This document shows, piece after piece, positions 17,915 to 27,652 of a stretch of 64,000 nt of DNA; the stretch's first letter is position 1, and every line of letters begins with the position of its first letter. The stretch lies in contig JAEYZG010000045.1 in NCBI GenBank assembly GCA_023428135.1, forward strand, positions 62,001 through 126,000, read 5' to 3'. Below the pieces are notes generated by a model. It saw only the letters and a program-made list of their open reading frames with translations. It ran no database searches and was not told the origin of the DNA. Source of the stretch: Bacteroidota bacterium. GTDB lineage: Bacteria > Bacteroidota > Bacteroidia > Cytophagales > Cytophagaceae. A program made the position numbers and the translations under genes.

Positions 17915-18718
17915 TCATCCGTTGTCTACAAAACCGGGATAAAGGGCCATACCACCATCAACAAATATTGTAGTACCATGAACATAATCACTATCATCAG
18001 AGGCAAGCCAGACAGCCACTTTAGCAACATCTTTTGTATCTCCCAGTCTATTGTAAGGGATGAGTTCCAAAACTTTTTGTTCTGCTTCCTTTGTCTCCCA
18101 AATCTCCTTATTAATTCTTGTTTTAATTGCCCCTGGCGCTATAGCATTAACCCTTATTTTATCCCTACCTACCTCCTGAGCCATTGACTTCATAAACATA
18201 CTCACCCCTCCTTTTGAGCTTGAATAGTTAACATGGCCACTCCATGGTATGATTTCATGAACTGAACTCATACAGATTATTTTACCAAGTGCACAGGAAT
18301 TTTGTGTAAACCCACGCTTTCTATACTCTTTAATAGCTTCACGCGAACACAGAAATTGGCCCGTCAGATTTATATCCAACACCAACTTCCACTCTTCCAA
18401 AGTCATCTCTGTCATACTGGCATCCTTCTGAATTCCAGCATTATTGACTATTATATCAACCGTCCCGAAGGTAGCAATAGCCTTATTAAACATTTCCTTC
18501 ACATCATCTTCCCTGCTTACATCTGCTTTAATTGCAATTGCCTCTCCACCATCCTTTTCAATACTTTTAACTATTTCATAAGCATCCTTTTCACTAGAAG
18601 AATAATTTACTACCACCTTTGCTCCTTCATTGGCTAATTCAATTGCAATAGCCATACCTATGCCTGAACTGGAACCTGTTACTATAGCAGATTGCCCTTT
18701 AAGTCTTTGAATTTTCAT
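17915..18718 (-). CDS. Short-chain dehydrogenase, glucose 1-dehydrogenase type
   Basis: The 267-residue classical SDR has the cofactor motif TGSSSGIG at about residues 14-21, NNAG near 93, the catalytic Ser in CMSSVHEI and the YSSSK active-site motif. It ends in the family's GTTIFVDGGMALYPGF. Length and motifs match bacterial glucose 1-dehydrogenase-like enzymes, which oxidise sugars or reduce carbonyls with NAD(P). True substrate specificity cannot be read from sequence. It is divergent from the acyltransferase gene and has no metabolic neighbours. Confidence 0.88.
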   Translation of the reverse strand: MKIQRLKGQSAIVTGSSSGIGMAIAIELANEGAKVVVNYSSSEKDAYEIVKSIEKDGGEAIAIKADVSREDDVKEMFNKAIATFGTVDIIVNNAGIQKDASMTEMTLEEWKLVLDINLTGQFLCSREAIKEYRKRGFTQNSCALGKIICMSSVHEIIPWSGHVNYSSSKGGVSMFMKSMAQEVGRDKIRVNAIAPGAIKTRINKEIWETKEAEQKVLELIPYNRLGDTKDVAKVAVWLASDDSDYVHGTTIFVDGGMALYPGFVDNG

Positions 18719-18821
18719 TAAACATCAAACAGTCTAAAAGTATATTAGTTTAGTCTGCCAGGCGTTTAGTATATTGTATTTACCCCAATCCTTACTAAAT
18801 TACATATTGAAAAAAGGTAAA

Positions 18822-19922
18822 ATGAACAAAAAGCGCTTTCAATTTGATACTATCAGGTTTATAGCTTTTTTAAAAGTCTTTTTAAATCATTTACCCCTAG
18901 CAACATTACCAGTTTTTCATTTACTTCAGAGCACCGGGACAAATAGGTTCTTCTTTTTACTTAGTGGCTTTCTTATAACCTTCGTAATTTTAAATGAGAA
19001 AGTTAAATTCCAGTCATTCAATTTCATAAAATTTATCACAAAACGCACACTGAGAATAGTACCTCTGTATTACCTGATTATCGCCTTTGCCTTTCTCACT
19101 CCTGCAATTCTTAATTTGTTACAATTACAATCATCCGATAAAGGATATGATCCGGAACTCATATGGTCTGCAACATTTATGGAAAACTACAAGATGATGC
19201 TGGAAAGGGACTCCGCTAATGTTTCTCCTTTAAGTGTAGTCTGGAGTCTTTGTGTTGAAATACATTTTTACATATTGTGGGGGCTGGCTTTTCTATTCAT
19301 TAAGCCAAAAAATTCTCTATATCTTATTGCTTTAGCATTAATTATAGCTACGCCTTTCAGAATCTTTTATCATAATCACTCATTGGTTACTGCGGACCTT
19401 CCAAGTAATCTCGACTATTTTGCCTTTGGCGCTATTCCAGCCTATCTATATGTGATGAAATATGAATATTTTAAAAAATGGATCAGTTATATTCCCAATG
19501 CGTTAAAAATTTCCACGTATGCAATTGCTGTATTATTTGTTTTTGTCCTTCCTCAATTTAATTTTCCATATAAGTATATTATTGAGCCTTTGTGCTTCGG
19601 AATTATTTTCATGTTTGTCATTTCGTTTCTGACAGGTACCAAAACTATAGAAACCAAAAACAACCAACTATTCTCCTACCTGGGAACATTCACTTACGGA
19701 ATGTATATTTATCACACCATCGTAATAAATCTCATGATAAAAATTTTTAGCATGTTAGGTTTAGCTGAGGACAGTATGGTTAATATAATTCTTCTGTCGA
19801 TTTCCAGCCTTCTGGTTACCATTGGTATCAGCATTGCCTCTTATCATCTATTCGAAAAGCATTTTTTACACTTGGGAGAAAAATCAAAGAATACAGATAC
19901 TTTAGCTTTCCTTAAGAAGTAG
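18822..19922 (+). CDS. Acyltransferase 3 family membrane protein
   Basis: The frame is open from 18774, but the ATG at 18822 (MNKKRFQFDTIRFIAFLKV), preceded by AAAAGGT, fits the family start. About 366 residues carry ten membrane segments. The conserved motifs are RFIAFLKVFLNHL, with the catalytic-type His, and VVWSLCVEIHFYILWGL. Family members O-acylate lipopolysaccharide, exopolysaccharide or other envelope glycans. No glycan gene lies beside it, so the acceptor is unknown. It is convergent with the aldehyde dehydrogenase gene (8 bases between stops). Confidence 0.88.
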   Translation: MNKKRFQFDTIRFIAFLKVFLNHLPLATLPVFHLLQSTGTNRFFFLLSGFLITFVILNEKVKFQSFNFIKFITKRTLRIVPLYYLIIAFAFLTPAILNLLQLQSSDKGYDPELIWSATFMENYKMMLERDSANVSPLSVVWSLCVEIHFYILWGLAFLFIKPKNSLYLIALALIIATPFRIFYHNHSLVTADLPSNLDYFAFGAIPAYLYVMKYEYFKKWISYIPNALKISTYAIAVLFVFVLPQFNFPYKYIIEPLCFGIIFMFVISFLTGTKTIETKNNQLFSYLGTFTYGMYIYHTIVINLMIKIFSMLGLAEDSMVNIILLSISSLLVTIGISIASYHLFEKHFLHLGEKSKNTDTLAFLKK

Positions 19923-19929
19923 CTCCTGA

Positions 19930-21333
19930 TCAGAGAAACTTCATTATAAACCTGATTAAGAACTTTACCTTCTTATTATATGGAGGATAAATCAACTTTG
20001 CTGCAGTAAATCCTACCCTCTGTTTCAGAACGGCTCGTTCGTTAGAGAACGCCTTAAATCCGCTATATCCGTGAGCTTTTCCTATACCGCTATAATTCAC
20101 ACCTCCGAAAGGAAGATATGGATGTATAAAATGTAATGTTGTATCATTAACACAGACAGCGCCTGAAGAAAGGCTTTGTGTTATATAATCCACTGAATCC
20201 TGCTCTTTTGAAAAAACATAAAGTGCCAATGGTTTGTGATTAACCCTAACAAAATTTATTACTTCAGAGACTCTTCTATACTCTACTATTGGAAGGACAG
20301 GGCCGAATATTTCAGTTTTAAGAATAGTAGCGTCCAATGACACATTCGTAAGGATTGCCGGAGGTACAAAATTTTCATGTGGGGTAATTTTATCAAGAAG
20401 ATTTAATGCTCCCGAAGCTATTGAAGTATCAATAATCTTGCATACTCTCTCCACATGCTTTTGATTAATAATAGAAGCCAGATCTTTCACTTTTCCGCTT
20501 TTAAAATCGGGATAAAACTTGTGAAAATATTCTAATAGTATTTTCTGAAACTTTTCTTTAACCTTATGATCTATAAAAACTGTATTTACTGAAAGACAGG
20601 ACTGTCCTGCATTCACAAACTTCCCGAATAAGATCTTCTTAGCAGCATCCTTAAGATCAGCGCTTTCATCAATTATAACAGGATTGCAACCTCCCAGTTC
20701 CAGGGTTACAGAGCTCAGGTTTTCTGCTGCAGCCTTCATTACCTTTTTCCCTACTTCTATACTGCCAGTAAAAAAGATATGGTTGAAAGGTAGCTTTAGT
20801 AATGCTTCTGCTACTTCCGCTTCACCCGAAACTACTTTTATTTCCTTTTCAGAAAATAATTGTTCGATCATTTTTATAATGATCTTTGTGGTTGCCTCTG
20901 AATACTCTGAAGGTTTAATAACCGCACAATTGCCTGCAGCTATAGCAGAAACTAACGGTCCTATTGATAAGTTAAATGGAAAATTCCAGGGGGATATAAT
21001 AAGCACAACACCCATTGGCTCGAAGATCACTGAAGGTTTTACCCCATACATTGCAGTAATATTTTCAACCCTTCTTTCTTTCACCCACTCATCAATCTTT
21101 TCCAGAGTATGATCTATTTCCCAAAGCACTGGTTTAATATCTCCGAAATCAGCCTCAGGTTCAGGCTTTCGCAGGTCTGCATATAAGGCTTCCCTGATCT
21201 CCTTTTGATTATTTAATATCCACTTTCGAATACTTTTTATTTTTTGTTTTCTAAATCTGATCTCCTGATATCTAAGATGTTCATTAAAAAAAATTTGTTG
21301 CTGATCAAAAATATGCTTTAGTGAAGAATCCAT
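19930..21333 (-). CDS. Aldehyde dehydrogenase, class 3 / fatty aldehyde type
   Basis: A TTG at 21351 could extend the protein by six residues; the ATG at 21333 (MDSSLKHIFDQQ) is preferred, giving 467 residues. The NAD-binding motif is seen in WNFPFNLSIGPLVSAIAAGN and VIKPSEYS. The catalytic Cys lies in NAGQSCLSVN and the general-base Glu in VTLELGGCNPVIID. The latter has Cys where most homologues have Lys (ELGGKNP), a position not thought catalytic. A hydrophobic, basic C-terminus (KKVKFLIRFIMKFL) could bind membrane, as in fatty aldehyde dehydrogenases. It probably oxidises medium or long chain aldehydes. It stands alone. Confidence 0.9.
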   Translation of the reverse strand: MDSSLKHIFDQQQIFFNEHLRYQEIRFRKQKIKSIRKWILNNQKEIREALYADLRKPEPEADFGDIKPVLWEIDHTLEKIDEWVKERRVENITAMYGVKPSVIFEPMGVVLIISPWNFPFNLSIGPLVSAIAAGNCAVIKPSEYSEATTKIIIKMIEQLFSEKEIKVVSGEAEVAEALLKLPFNHIFFTGSIEVGKKVMKAAAENLSSVTLELGGCNPVIIDESADLKDAAKKILFGKFVNAGQSCLSVNTVFIDHKVKEKFQKILLEYFHKFYPDFKSGKVKDLASIINQKHVERVCKIIDTSIASGALNLLDKITPHENFVPPAILTNVSLDATILKTEIFGPVLPIVEYRRVSEVINFVRVNHKPLALYVFSKEQDSVDYITQSLSSGAVCVNDTTLHFIHPYLPFGGVNYSGIGKAHGYSGFKAFSNERAVLKQRVGFTAAKLIYPPYNKKVKFLIRFIMKFL

Positions 21334-21441
21334 ATAACTCTGTTTTATCAATATTACCGGCCATTTAAAAATAAAAAAAGGAACTGAATGTTTGTCCTCT
21401 TTTCTAAAATCATTTTTTCAGCACAGGAAATACACCAAAAG

Positions 21442-21489
21442 TTTGAGCAAGTGCAAGCATTCTGATATATATTGTTGCTCTTGCTCAAA
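21442..21489 (-). terminator. Hairpin terminator of the metal efflux operon
   Basis: An inverted repeat with one mismatch pairs TTTGAGCAAGTGCAA (21442-21456) with TTGCTCTTGCTCAAA (21475-21489). It lies just after the stop of the adaptor gene at 21502. No long U-run follows, so it may also act by stabilising the transcript. Confidence 0.55.
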
Positions 21490-21501
21490 ACTGTTGCTTC
21501 T

Positions 21502-22695
21502 TTACTCTCCCTCCCCCTGTCTCATTTTGGCATAAAGGTAATATGCTCCTTTTTTTACAATCATTTTATTATTTAATGATTGAATAGGATTCACTTCTGT
21601 ATATCCCAAATCACTTACACCTGATTTAACTTCTTCCATATTAAAAATATAGATCTTTCCGTTTTTAATCTTCTTCTCTTCAGACAGTACAAAGATATAT
21701 TCATTATCTCCCATTTTTATAACAGCATCATCAGGCAATGCATCCGCCTCACTTGCACCAACATCAATAAGGCCATGAACATAGATTCCGGGAACCAGGT
21801 CTATGTTGCCAGTTATTTCAACATGTACAGGCAAAGCCCTTGATTGTGGATTAATCGTCTTACCTACAGAGAACACATTACCCTCAATATTCTTTTCTCT
21901 ACCAGATGGAAGAGAGAACAAAACTTTCTGTCCAGGCTTTACTTTATACCAATCCTTTTCAAAAACACTTAGTTGTACATGAAGATGACTATTGTCTACT
22001 ATCTCAAAGAGTTGAATAGCAGGTTGAACAAAGCTACCTATATTGACATTAATTTCTGTGATAAATCCATCAATTGGAGATCTTACAGAAACTGATGAAG
22101 CTAAAATTCCATTATTCAGATGTGTAATGGATATATTTAACTTATCTAACTGATCTTTTAAAGAAGCCAGTCTGCTTTTCTCTGCCTTATAGTTTGCTTC
22201 CGCCTGTTGAAATACTTTCCCTGCCGAAACATTTTCATTATAGAGCTCTTTCTGACGTTCATATTCCTTTTCAAGAAAAGTCATATTATCTTTAGCTTTA
22301 AGATATTCCTCCTGGATTTTTGTAAAATCAGGATGTTCAAGCAATGCTAGAGTTTGTCCTTTTTTTACATACTTACCTTGAATAACATTTACAGACTTCA
22401 CAACACCCCCGATAAAGGTCGAAACAAAAGCTCTCTTTTGAGGCGGTAGCTCCAGATAACCGTTTGCTTTTACCACACTTTTAAGGTTCCTTTTATCAAA
22501 ACCTCCAAGCTCAATACCAGCTGTGATAAATTGATCTTCGGACAGCTCTATCACTTTCAATCCTTCATCACTCTTTGTTGAATCGGCAACAGTAGCCCCT
22601 TTAGAAGATTCTGATGAGATTTCTTCCTTTTTAGAATTACATAGTGTAAAAAGAAAAAGAGGAACTATAAACAATATTATATTATAAACTTTCAT
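21502..22695 (-). CDS. CzcB/CusB-like periplasmic adaptor of an RND metal efflux pump
   Basis: The 397-residue lipoprotein has the lipobox LFTLC (Cys19). The barrel-sandwich lipoyl half (FVSTFIGGVVKSVNVIQGKY) is followed by a helical hairpin of about 80 residues (KDNMTFLEKEYERQKELYNE and on). The second lipoyl half and a beta-barrel domain come next (VRSPIDGFITEINVNIGSFV, VDNSHLHVQLSVFEKDWYKV). Adaptors of this type bridge the inner membrane RND protein and the outer membrane channel. The gene begins 2 bases after the RND-channel fusion gene on the same strand, so they are translationally coupled. Confidence 0.93.
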   Translation of the reverse strand: MKVYNIILFIVPLFLFTLCNSKKEEISSESSKGATVADSTKSDEGLKVIELSEDQFITAGIELGGFDKRNLKSVVKANGYLELPPQKRAFVSTFIGGVVKSVNVIQGKYVKKGQTLALLEHPDFTKIQEEYLKAKDNMTFLEKEYERQKELYNENVSAGKVFQQAEANYKAEKSRLASLKDQLDKLNISITHLNNGILASSVSVRSPIDGFITEINVNIGSFVQPAIQLFEIVDNSHLHVQLSVFEKDWYKVKPGQKVLFSLPSGREKNIEGNVFSVGKTINPQSRALPVHVEITGNIDLVPGIYVHGLIDVGASEADALPDDAVIKMGDNEYIFVLSEEKKIKNGKIYIFNMEEVKSGVSDLGYTEVNPIQSLNNKMIVKKGAYYLYAKMRQGEGE

Positions 22696-22697
22696 GA

Positions 22698-25600
22698 TTA
22701 ATTTTCTCCTGCGATATAGTCGATGGCAATAACAGTTTGATTGTAATTATTAATTGTATCCAGATATCCGGATTTTATGGATATAGCTCGGCTTAAGCCC
22801 TGCAGATATTCCACATATCCAATCTGGCCGGCTCTGAAAGCCTTTTGCGAATTAATAATAATAAGATCGGCCTGTTTCAGACCAATTGATTCGTAATAGC
22901 CGAGGCTGCTGAGATTCTTTGTATACTGTTGCATAAGCATAGCATATTCTCCTTCAAGGTTTTTAGAATTGTATTCAAGCAAGCTTTCGGTTACTTTCTG
23001 ATTCAACTTTGCATTAGCGATTTTTGCCTGATAAGGTCTAAAAATAACAGGTACTGAAACTCCCGCCATTACCCCCTGAAACCTGTATCCAGGGCCAAAG
23101 TATCGTTCTGTTCCATTTATATTCTGCATTCCCTGCAAAGTCTGATTAAAATATCCAAAATTGAAATCAGGCAAGAACCTCGCCCTTTCAACTCCTATAA
23201 AAGCTTTACTCACTTTCAATTGCTGACGCATATAACGAAGCAAAGGATTAGCGTGAACAGAGGCTGTATCCGCCGAAACAGAAAGCATTAGCTTTCCAAA
23301 TTTTTCAGCTGTTATGATACTATCCGAAACATTCAGATAAACTTTCAACTGCTTTTGATAAATCTGCATATCAGCCTGATTTTTCAAAATCAGATTCCTG
23401 AATTCAGCTACCTGCGCCTCAGCGGTAATCTTTTCAAGGTAAGTAGATTCACCAGCTTTAAACCGAAGATCTGCAGCTCTCATAAATTCATTATAGATAC
23501 TATCTTCATAATTCAGAAGCTCATGCCTTGATTCAAAATATAGCAGATTATAATAGGCGCTCCTGACATTTCTCTTTAAATCATTACCTGTGACATCAGC
23601 CTTAATTTCTGAAGCCTTTATCTGCTCTTTGTAATAATGATTCTGACTTGTATAAAATGTGGGGAAAGCTATAGATTGATTAATAGTAATGTTATTGTCA
23701 TTATTAAGACTGTTAAACTGACCATACATAAGACTGACATTGGTCTTGGGAATATCCAGGTAAGTTTTCTTCAAGGCTTCCTGAGCCTGGATTTCATATC
23801 TTGCTGCTGACATTGAAGGATTATTCTGAAGAGCTATATTAAATGCTTCTTCAGATGTTAATACCTTCCCCTGAATCTGGCTATAACCGGCTGACATAAA
23901 ACCCAGAATAAACAATGGCATTAATACCAACGCTTTATTCATTCCTGCCTTATTATTTTCATTTTCATTCTTATTAAATAGGGTATAAAGGACAGGTAAT
24001 ACCACTAAGGTGAGTAAAGTTGCCGATATCAGTCCTCCTATTACTACTGTAGCCAAAGGTTTTTGTACCTCAGCTCCGGAAGTATTTGACAATGCCATTG
24101 GTAAAAATCCCATCGAGGCAACAGATGCCGTCATAATTACAGGCCTCAACCTCATTTCAGTACCTTTCAAAACTCGTTCTTGAACATCTACAATACCTTC
24201 CGCTTTAAGCTGATTAAAATAGCTGATCAATACCATACCATTTAGCACAGCCACCCCAAATAATGCTATAAAGCCAACACCTGCTGAAATACTAAAAGGC
24301 ATATCTCTTAACAACAATGCCAAAATACCTCCGATTGCAGAGAAAGGTATTGCTGTAAAAATTAACATGGTTTCCTTTAGTGATTTGAAAGTAAAAAACA
24401 GAATAATTAATATAAGCCCTAGCGCAACAGGAACCGCCAGTGAAAGTCTTTGCTTGGCTTCTACAAGATTCTCAAACTGGCCGCCATAAGTGATAAAATA
24501 TCCTGCAGGAAGTGTAAGCTTTGAATCCAGCTTACTGCTTATTTCCTGAACCATAGATTCCACATCACGATCACGAACATTGACACCTATTACTATTCGT
24601 CTTTTCGTATCTTCTCTTGATATCTGAATAGGCCCTTCAGAATATTCAATATCTGCAACCTCTGTAATCGGAATTTGCATGCCTGAAGGTAGAACCACAT
24701 ACATACCTTTAACATCTTTTATATCTTTTCTGAAAGGTTCCTGTAAGCGTACTACAAGGTCGAACCTCCGTTCACCTTCAAAAACCTGCCCCGCAACAGC
24801 GCCGGCAAAAGAAGTCCTGATCACGTCATTTACATCAGAAATGGCAAGACCATATTGAGCAATCTTACCACGTTTGTATTTCACGGTGATCTGAGGAAGT
24901 CCCGTTACAGGTTCAACATAAATATCAGAAACACCTTTGATGTCTTTAATGAGGTTTGCAACCTGAGTAGCCTGTGATGCGAGCACCTCCATATCTTCCC
25001 CGAAAATCTTTATAGCCAGATCCTGCTTAGCCCCTGTCATGAGCTCATTAAATCTCATTTGAATAGGTTGCTGAAATCCAAAGTTAACTCCTGGAAGGCG
25101 CTCCAATTCCTTAGACATCTTTTCTGCAAGCTCCTCCCGTGTTTTGGCAGAAGTCCATTCATCCTTATCTTTCAGTATAATCATAAGATCACATGCTTCC
25201 ATAGGCATAGGATCTGTAGGTATTTCAGCAGTACCAATTTTACCAACAGTCATTTTTACTTCAGGAAACTTCTTCAAAAGAATATCTGAAGCTTTTAATG
25301 TAGTTTCAATCGTTTGAGAAATGGAGCTCCCAGGCAAGAGCCTTGTCTCTACTGCAAAATCTCCCTCATCCAGAGTTGGCAGAAATTCACCACCCATATT
25401 TATAAAGATCAGGATACTCACTCCGAGTAATACCACCGCAATACTTACAACAAGAGCTTTTGCTTTAAGTGCAGTTTTAATAACAGGTAAATAAGCCTTA
25501 TGCAGCGCTTCCATTATTCTGTCAGAGAAGTTTTTGTGCTGAGAAATCTTTTTACTCAGAAACAAGGAACTCATCATCGGTACATAAGTAACACAAAGAA

Positions 25601-27071
25601 TGAGTGCTCCAAGAATAGCAAATGAAACGGCCTGCGCCATTGGCCTGAACATTTTCCCTTCTATGCCCACCAGTGCCAGAATTGGAAGATAAACAATAAG
25701 GATAATAATCTGGCCAAATGCTGCTGAGTTCATCATTTTGGTAGCAGAGCCATAAATTTCTTCATTCATCTCATCCTGAGTAAGTCTTCTGTTCAGAGAT
25801 GGATGTTTTAAAACAAGATTATGAATTACACTTTCTACAATGATTACTGCACCATCTACAACAAGACCAAAGTCAATAGCACCAAGGCTCATAAGATTAC
25901 CAGACACACCGAAGAGGTACATGAGGCTTATCGCAAAAAGCATTGAGAGAGGGATTACAGAAGCGACAATCAATCCTGCTCTTAAATTTCCGAGAAAAAC
26001 AACCAGAACAAATATGACTATTAAGGCCCCTTCGATAAGATTCTTTGAAACTGTTTTTATAGCACGGTCAACGAGATCAGACCTGTCAAGAAAGGGGACA
26101 ATCTCAACGCCTTCAGGAAGTGTTTGGGATATCTTCTCTATTCGTTCTTTTACATTTCTCACTACTTCAGCAGAATTTTCTCCTTTAAGCATAAGCACTA
26201 TTGCGCCTACTACTTCCCCTTCATCATTGTAGGTCATAGCACCATACCTGTTGGAATAACCCAACCTCACCTCAGCTACATCCCTCATTAATACAGGGAT
26301 TCCATTAACGTTTTTAACAACTATTTCATCAATATCTGTTGTATCCTCAATAAGGCCAATCCCTCTGATAAAATATGCAGTAGGTTTCTTATCAATATAT
26401 GCTCCGCCGGTATTCTGATTATTTAACTGAAGTGCTTTGAAAATCTCCGAAATGCTAACGTTCATTCCTCGCAGTTTTTCCGGATTTATCGCTACTTCAT
26501 ATTGCTTTACGAAGCCACCAAAAGAGCTGACTTCAGCTACGCCTTTGGTACCCAGCAATTGTCTTTTCACGATCCAGTCCTGTATGGTTCTGAGATCCAT
26601 AGCAGAATATTTATTTTCATATCCTGGTTTGGCCCGCACTATATATTGATATATTTCACCTAACCCAGTGGTGACAGGAGCCATTTCCGGATTACCCAGT
26701 CCCTGAGGAATTTCTTGCTGGGCCATAGCAATCCTTTCACCCACCATCTGACGGGCTTCAAGCATTTCCACTTCATCTTTAAAAACTATGGTAATTACAG
26801 AAAGCCCGAATCTTGATACAGAGCGGATTTCAATAACACCTGGTATAGTTGCCATTTGCAGTTCTACCGGGTAAGTAATAAAACGCTCTACTTCTTCCGC
26901 AGCCAACGTAGGTGAAAATGTTATGACCTGTACCTGGTTATTGGTAATATCAGGTACAGCATCTATCGGAAGGTTTTTAAGGGAATATCCTCCAAAGACC
27001 AATAAAATGGCTATAAAAACTCCGACAATCAATTTATTCTGAATACTAAATCGAATGATCTTATTAATCAT
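22698..27071 (-). CDS. Heavy-metal RND efflux transporter (CzcA type) fused to a TolC-like outer membrane factor
   Basis: Residues 1-1035 are a full HME-RND pump with twelve membrane segments. Helix 4 reads DFGLVVDGAVIIVES, the D-F-G...D...E proton-relay pattern of divalent-cation (Czc-type) pumps rather than the monovalent Cus type. After a short linker (NKNENENNKAG) the protein continues at residue 1044 with MNKALVLMPLFILGFMSAGY SQ, which looks like a full signal peptide. An outer membrane factor domain of about 410 residues follows (LTSEEAFNIALQNNPSMSAA, GFNFGYFNQ-like strands). Inner and outer membrane parts cannot stay on one chain without processing, so cleavage or an internal start is expected. 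The likely export substrates are Zn, Co, Cd or similar. Fusions of this kind are known in Bacteroidota. Confidence 0.93.
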   Translation of the reverse strand: MINKIIRFSIQNKLIVGVFIAILLVFGGYSLKNLPIDAVPDITNNQVQVITFSPTLAAEEVERFITYPVELQMATIPGVIEIRSVSRFGLSVITIVFKDEVEMLEARQMVGERIAMAQQEIPQGLGNPEMAPVTTGLGEIYQYIVRAKPGYENKYSAMDLRTIQDWIVKRQLLGTKGVAEVSSFGGFVKQYEVAINPEKLRGMNVSISEIFKALQLNNQNTGGAYIDKKPTAYFIRGIGLIEDTTDIDEIVVKNVNGIPVLMRDVAEVRLGYSNRYGAMTYNDEGEVVGAIVLMLKGENSAEVVRNVKERIEKISQTLPEGVEIVPFLDRSDLVDRAIKTVSKNLIEGALIVIFVLVVFLGNLRAGLIVASVIPLSMLFAISLMYLFGVSGNLMSLGAIDFGLVVDGAVIIVESVIHNLVLKHPSLNRRLTQDEMNEEIYGSATKMMNSAAFGQIIILIVYLPILALVGIEGKMFRPMAQAVSFAILGALILCVTYVPMMSSLFLSKKISQHKNFSDRIMEALHKAYLPVIKTALKAKALVVSIAVVLLGVSILIFINMGGEFLPTLDEGDFAVETRLLPGSSISQTIETTLKASDILLKKFPEVKMTVGKIGTAEIPTDPMPMEACDLMIILKDKDEWTSAKTREELAEKMSKELERLPGVNFGFQQPIQMRFNELMTGAKQDLAIKIFGEDMEVLASQATQVANLIKDIKGVSDIYVEPVTGLPQITVKYKRGKIAQYGLAISDVNDVIRTSFAGAVAGQVFEGERRFDLVVRLQEPFRKDIKDVKGMYVVLPSGMQIPITEVADIEYSEGPIQISREDTKRRIVIGVNVRDRDVESMVQEISSKLDSKLTLPAGYFITYGGQFENLVEAKQRLSLAVPVALGLILIILFFTFKSLKETMLIFTAIPFSAIGGILALLLRDMPFSISAGVGFIALFGVAVLNGMVLISYFNQLKAEGIVDVQERVLKGTEMRLRPVIMTASVASMGFLPMALSNTSGAEVQKPLATVVIGGLISATLLTLVVLPVLYTLFNKNENENNKAGMNKALVLMPLFILGFMSAGYSQIQGKVLTSEEAFNIALQNNPSMSAARYEIQAQEALKKTYLDIPKTNVSLMYGQFNSLNNDNNITINQSIAFPTFYTSQNHYYKEQIKASEIKADVTGNDLKRNVRSAYYNLLYFESRHELLNYEDSIYNEFMRAADLRFKAGESTYLEKITAEAQVAEFRNLILKNQADMQIYQKQLKVYLNVSDSIITAEKFGKLMLSVSADTASVHANPLLRYMRQQLKVSKAFIGVERARFLPDFNFGYFNQTLQGMQNINGTERYFGPGYRFQGVMAGVSVPVIFRPYQAKIANAKLNQKVTESLLEYNSKNLEGEYAMLMQQYTKNLSSLGYYESIGLKQADLIIINSQKAFRAGQIGYVEYLQGLSRAISIKSGYLDTINNYNQTVIAIDYIAGEN
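23940..23951 (-). promoter_or_regulatory. Possible internal ribosome binding site and start for the outer membrane factor part
   Basis: On the minus strand AAGGCAGGA (23943-23951) immediately precedes an in-frame ATG at 23942 (residue 1044 of the fusion). That ATG opens a typical signal peptide. Independent translation from it would give a 414-residue TolC-like protein. The spacing is short, and Bacteroidota depend weakly on Shine-Dalgarno sequences, so this is only suggestive. Confidence 0.35.
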
Positions 27072-27162
27072 AATAATCTATTACTTAATGAAATAAAAGC
27101 ATACCATCACCTCCTGATTCCGGGGTGACAGAAGCAACAAAATTTAATAAGGAAGAAAAGGG

Positions 27163-27540
27163 TTAAACCTTAGGTGGCTTAAAAGTAGAAAGTGCTACTT
27201 CTAAAAAATAATTGCTTTTATAGAAAGAGTAATAGAAGATTTCCTTTTGGAAAATCCGAAAGTTCATTTCAAAAGGAATGGTAATTGTGAAAGTTAAAGG
27301 AGGATAATTGTGATGGTAAAATGGCAAATCCGGATTGTTGACATCATGCGCGTGACTGCTTGCATAATGCATTTTCAGAAAATCCACAAAAGTGAAATCA
27401 CCAGAGGCAGCCTTCTTGTGCTCCAGATAATGACTTATCATAGAGGGCACTTTAAAAACTTCCTCCATATCGTTGCAAAACAATCCACCCAGGAAAAGGA
27501 GCATTGCCATCGCTATGGATATAAATGATTTCATTACCAT
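27163..27540 (-). CDS. Small secreted His-rich protein of the metal efflux operon
   Basis: The 125-residue protein has a hydrophobic N-terminal segment (SISIAMAMLLFLGGLFC-like, residues about 5-23), then many His residues: ISHYLEHKK, FLKMHYASSHAHD, and DLPFYHHNYPP. A hydrophobic aromatic second half ends in STFKPPKV. It lies 91 bases before the RND fusion gene on the same strand, so it heads the operon. The His clusters suggest metal binding in the periplasm, perhaps as a sensor or delivery protein. I do not recognise a named family. ATG 27534 is an alternative start. See also the analogous small protein at 30747-31100. Confidence 0.6.
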   Translation of the reverse strand: MVMKSFISIAMAMLLFLGGLFCNDMEEVFKVPSMISHYLEHKKAASGDFTFVDFLKMHYASSHAHDVNNPDLPFYHHNYPPLTFTITIPFEMNFRIFQKEIFYYSFYKSNYFLEVALSTFKPPKV

Positions 27541-27652
27541 AAAAATAAGATATTTTTTTAATACTCAGGAAATCATTTTTTAAAACTATTTAGAACATTT
27601 AGGCTCTTATTTACTCAATTAACTTATAACCAAATTCTAAGAAAAATATTAT

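Noticed and set aside
20684..21112. 142-codon plus-strand open frame opposite the aldehyde dehydrogenase gene
   Set aside because: It is antisense to conserved ALDH motifs, with no domain pattern of its own.
25840..26232. 130-codon plus-strand open frame inside the RND pump gene
   Set aside because: It is the reverse complement of conserved CzcA membrane sequence, has a low-complexity Ser/Thr/Arg composition and no homology pattern.
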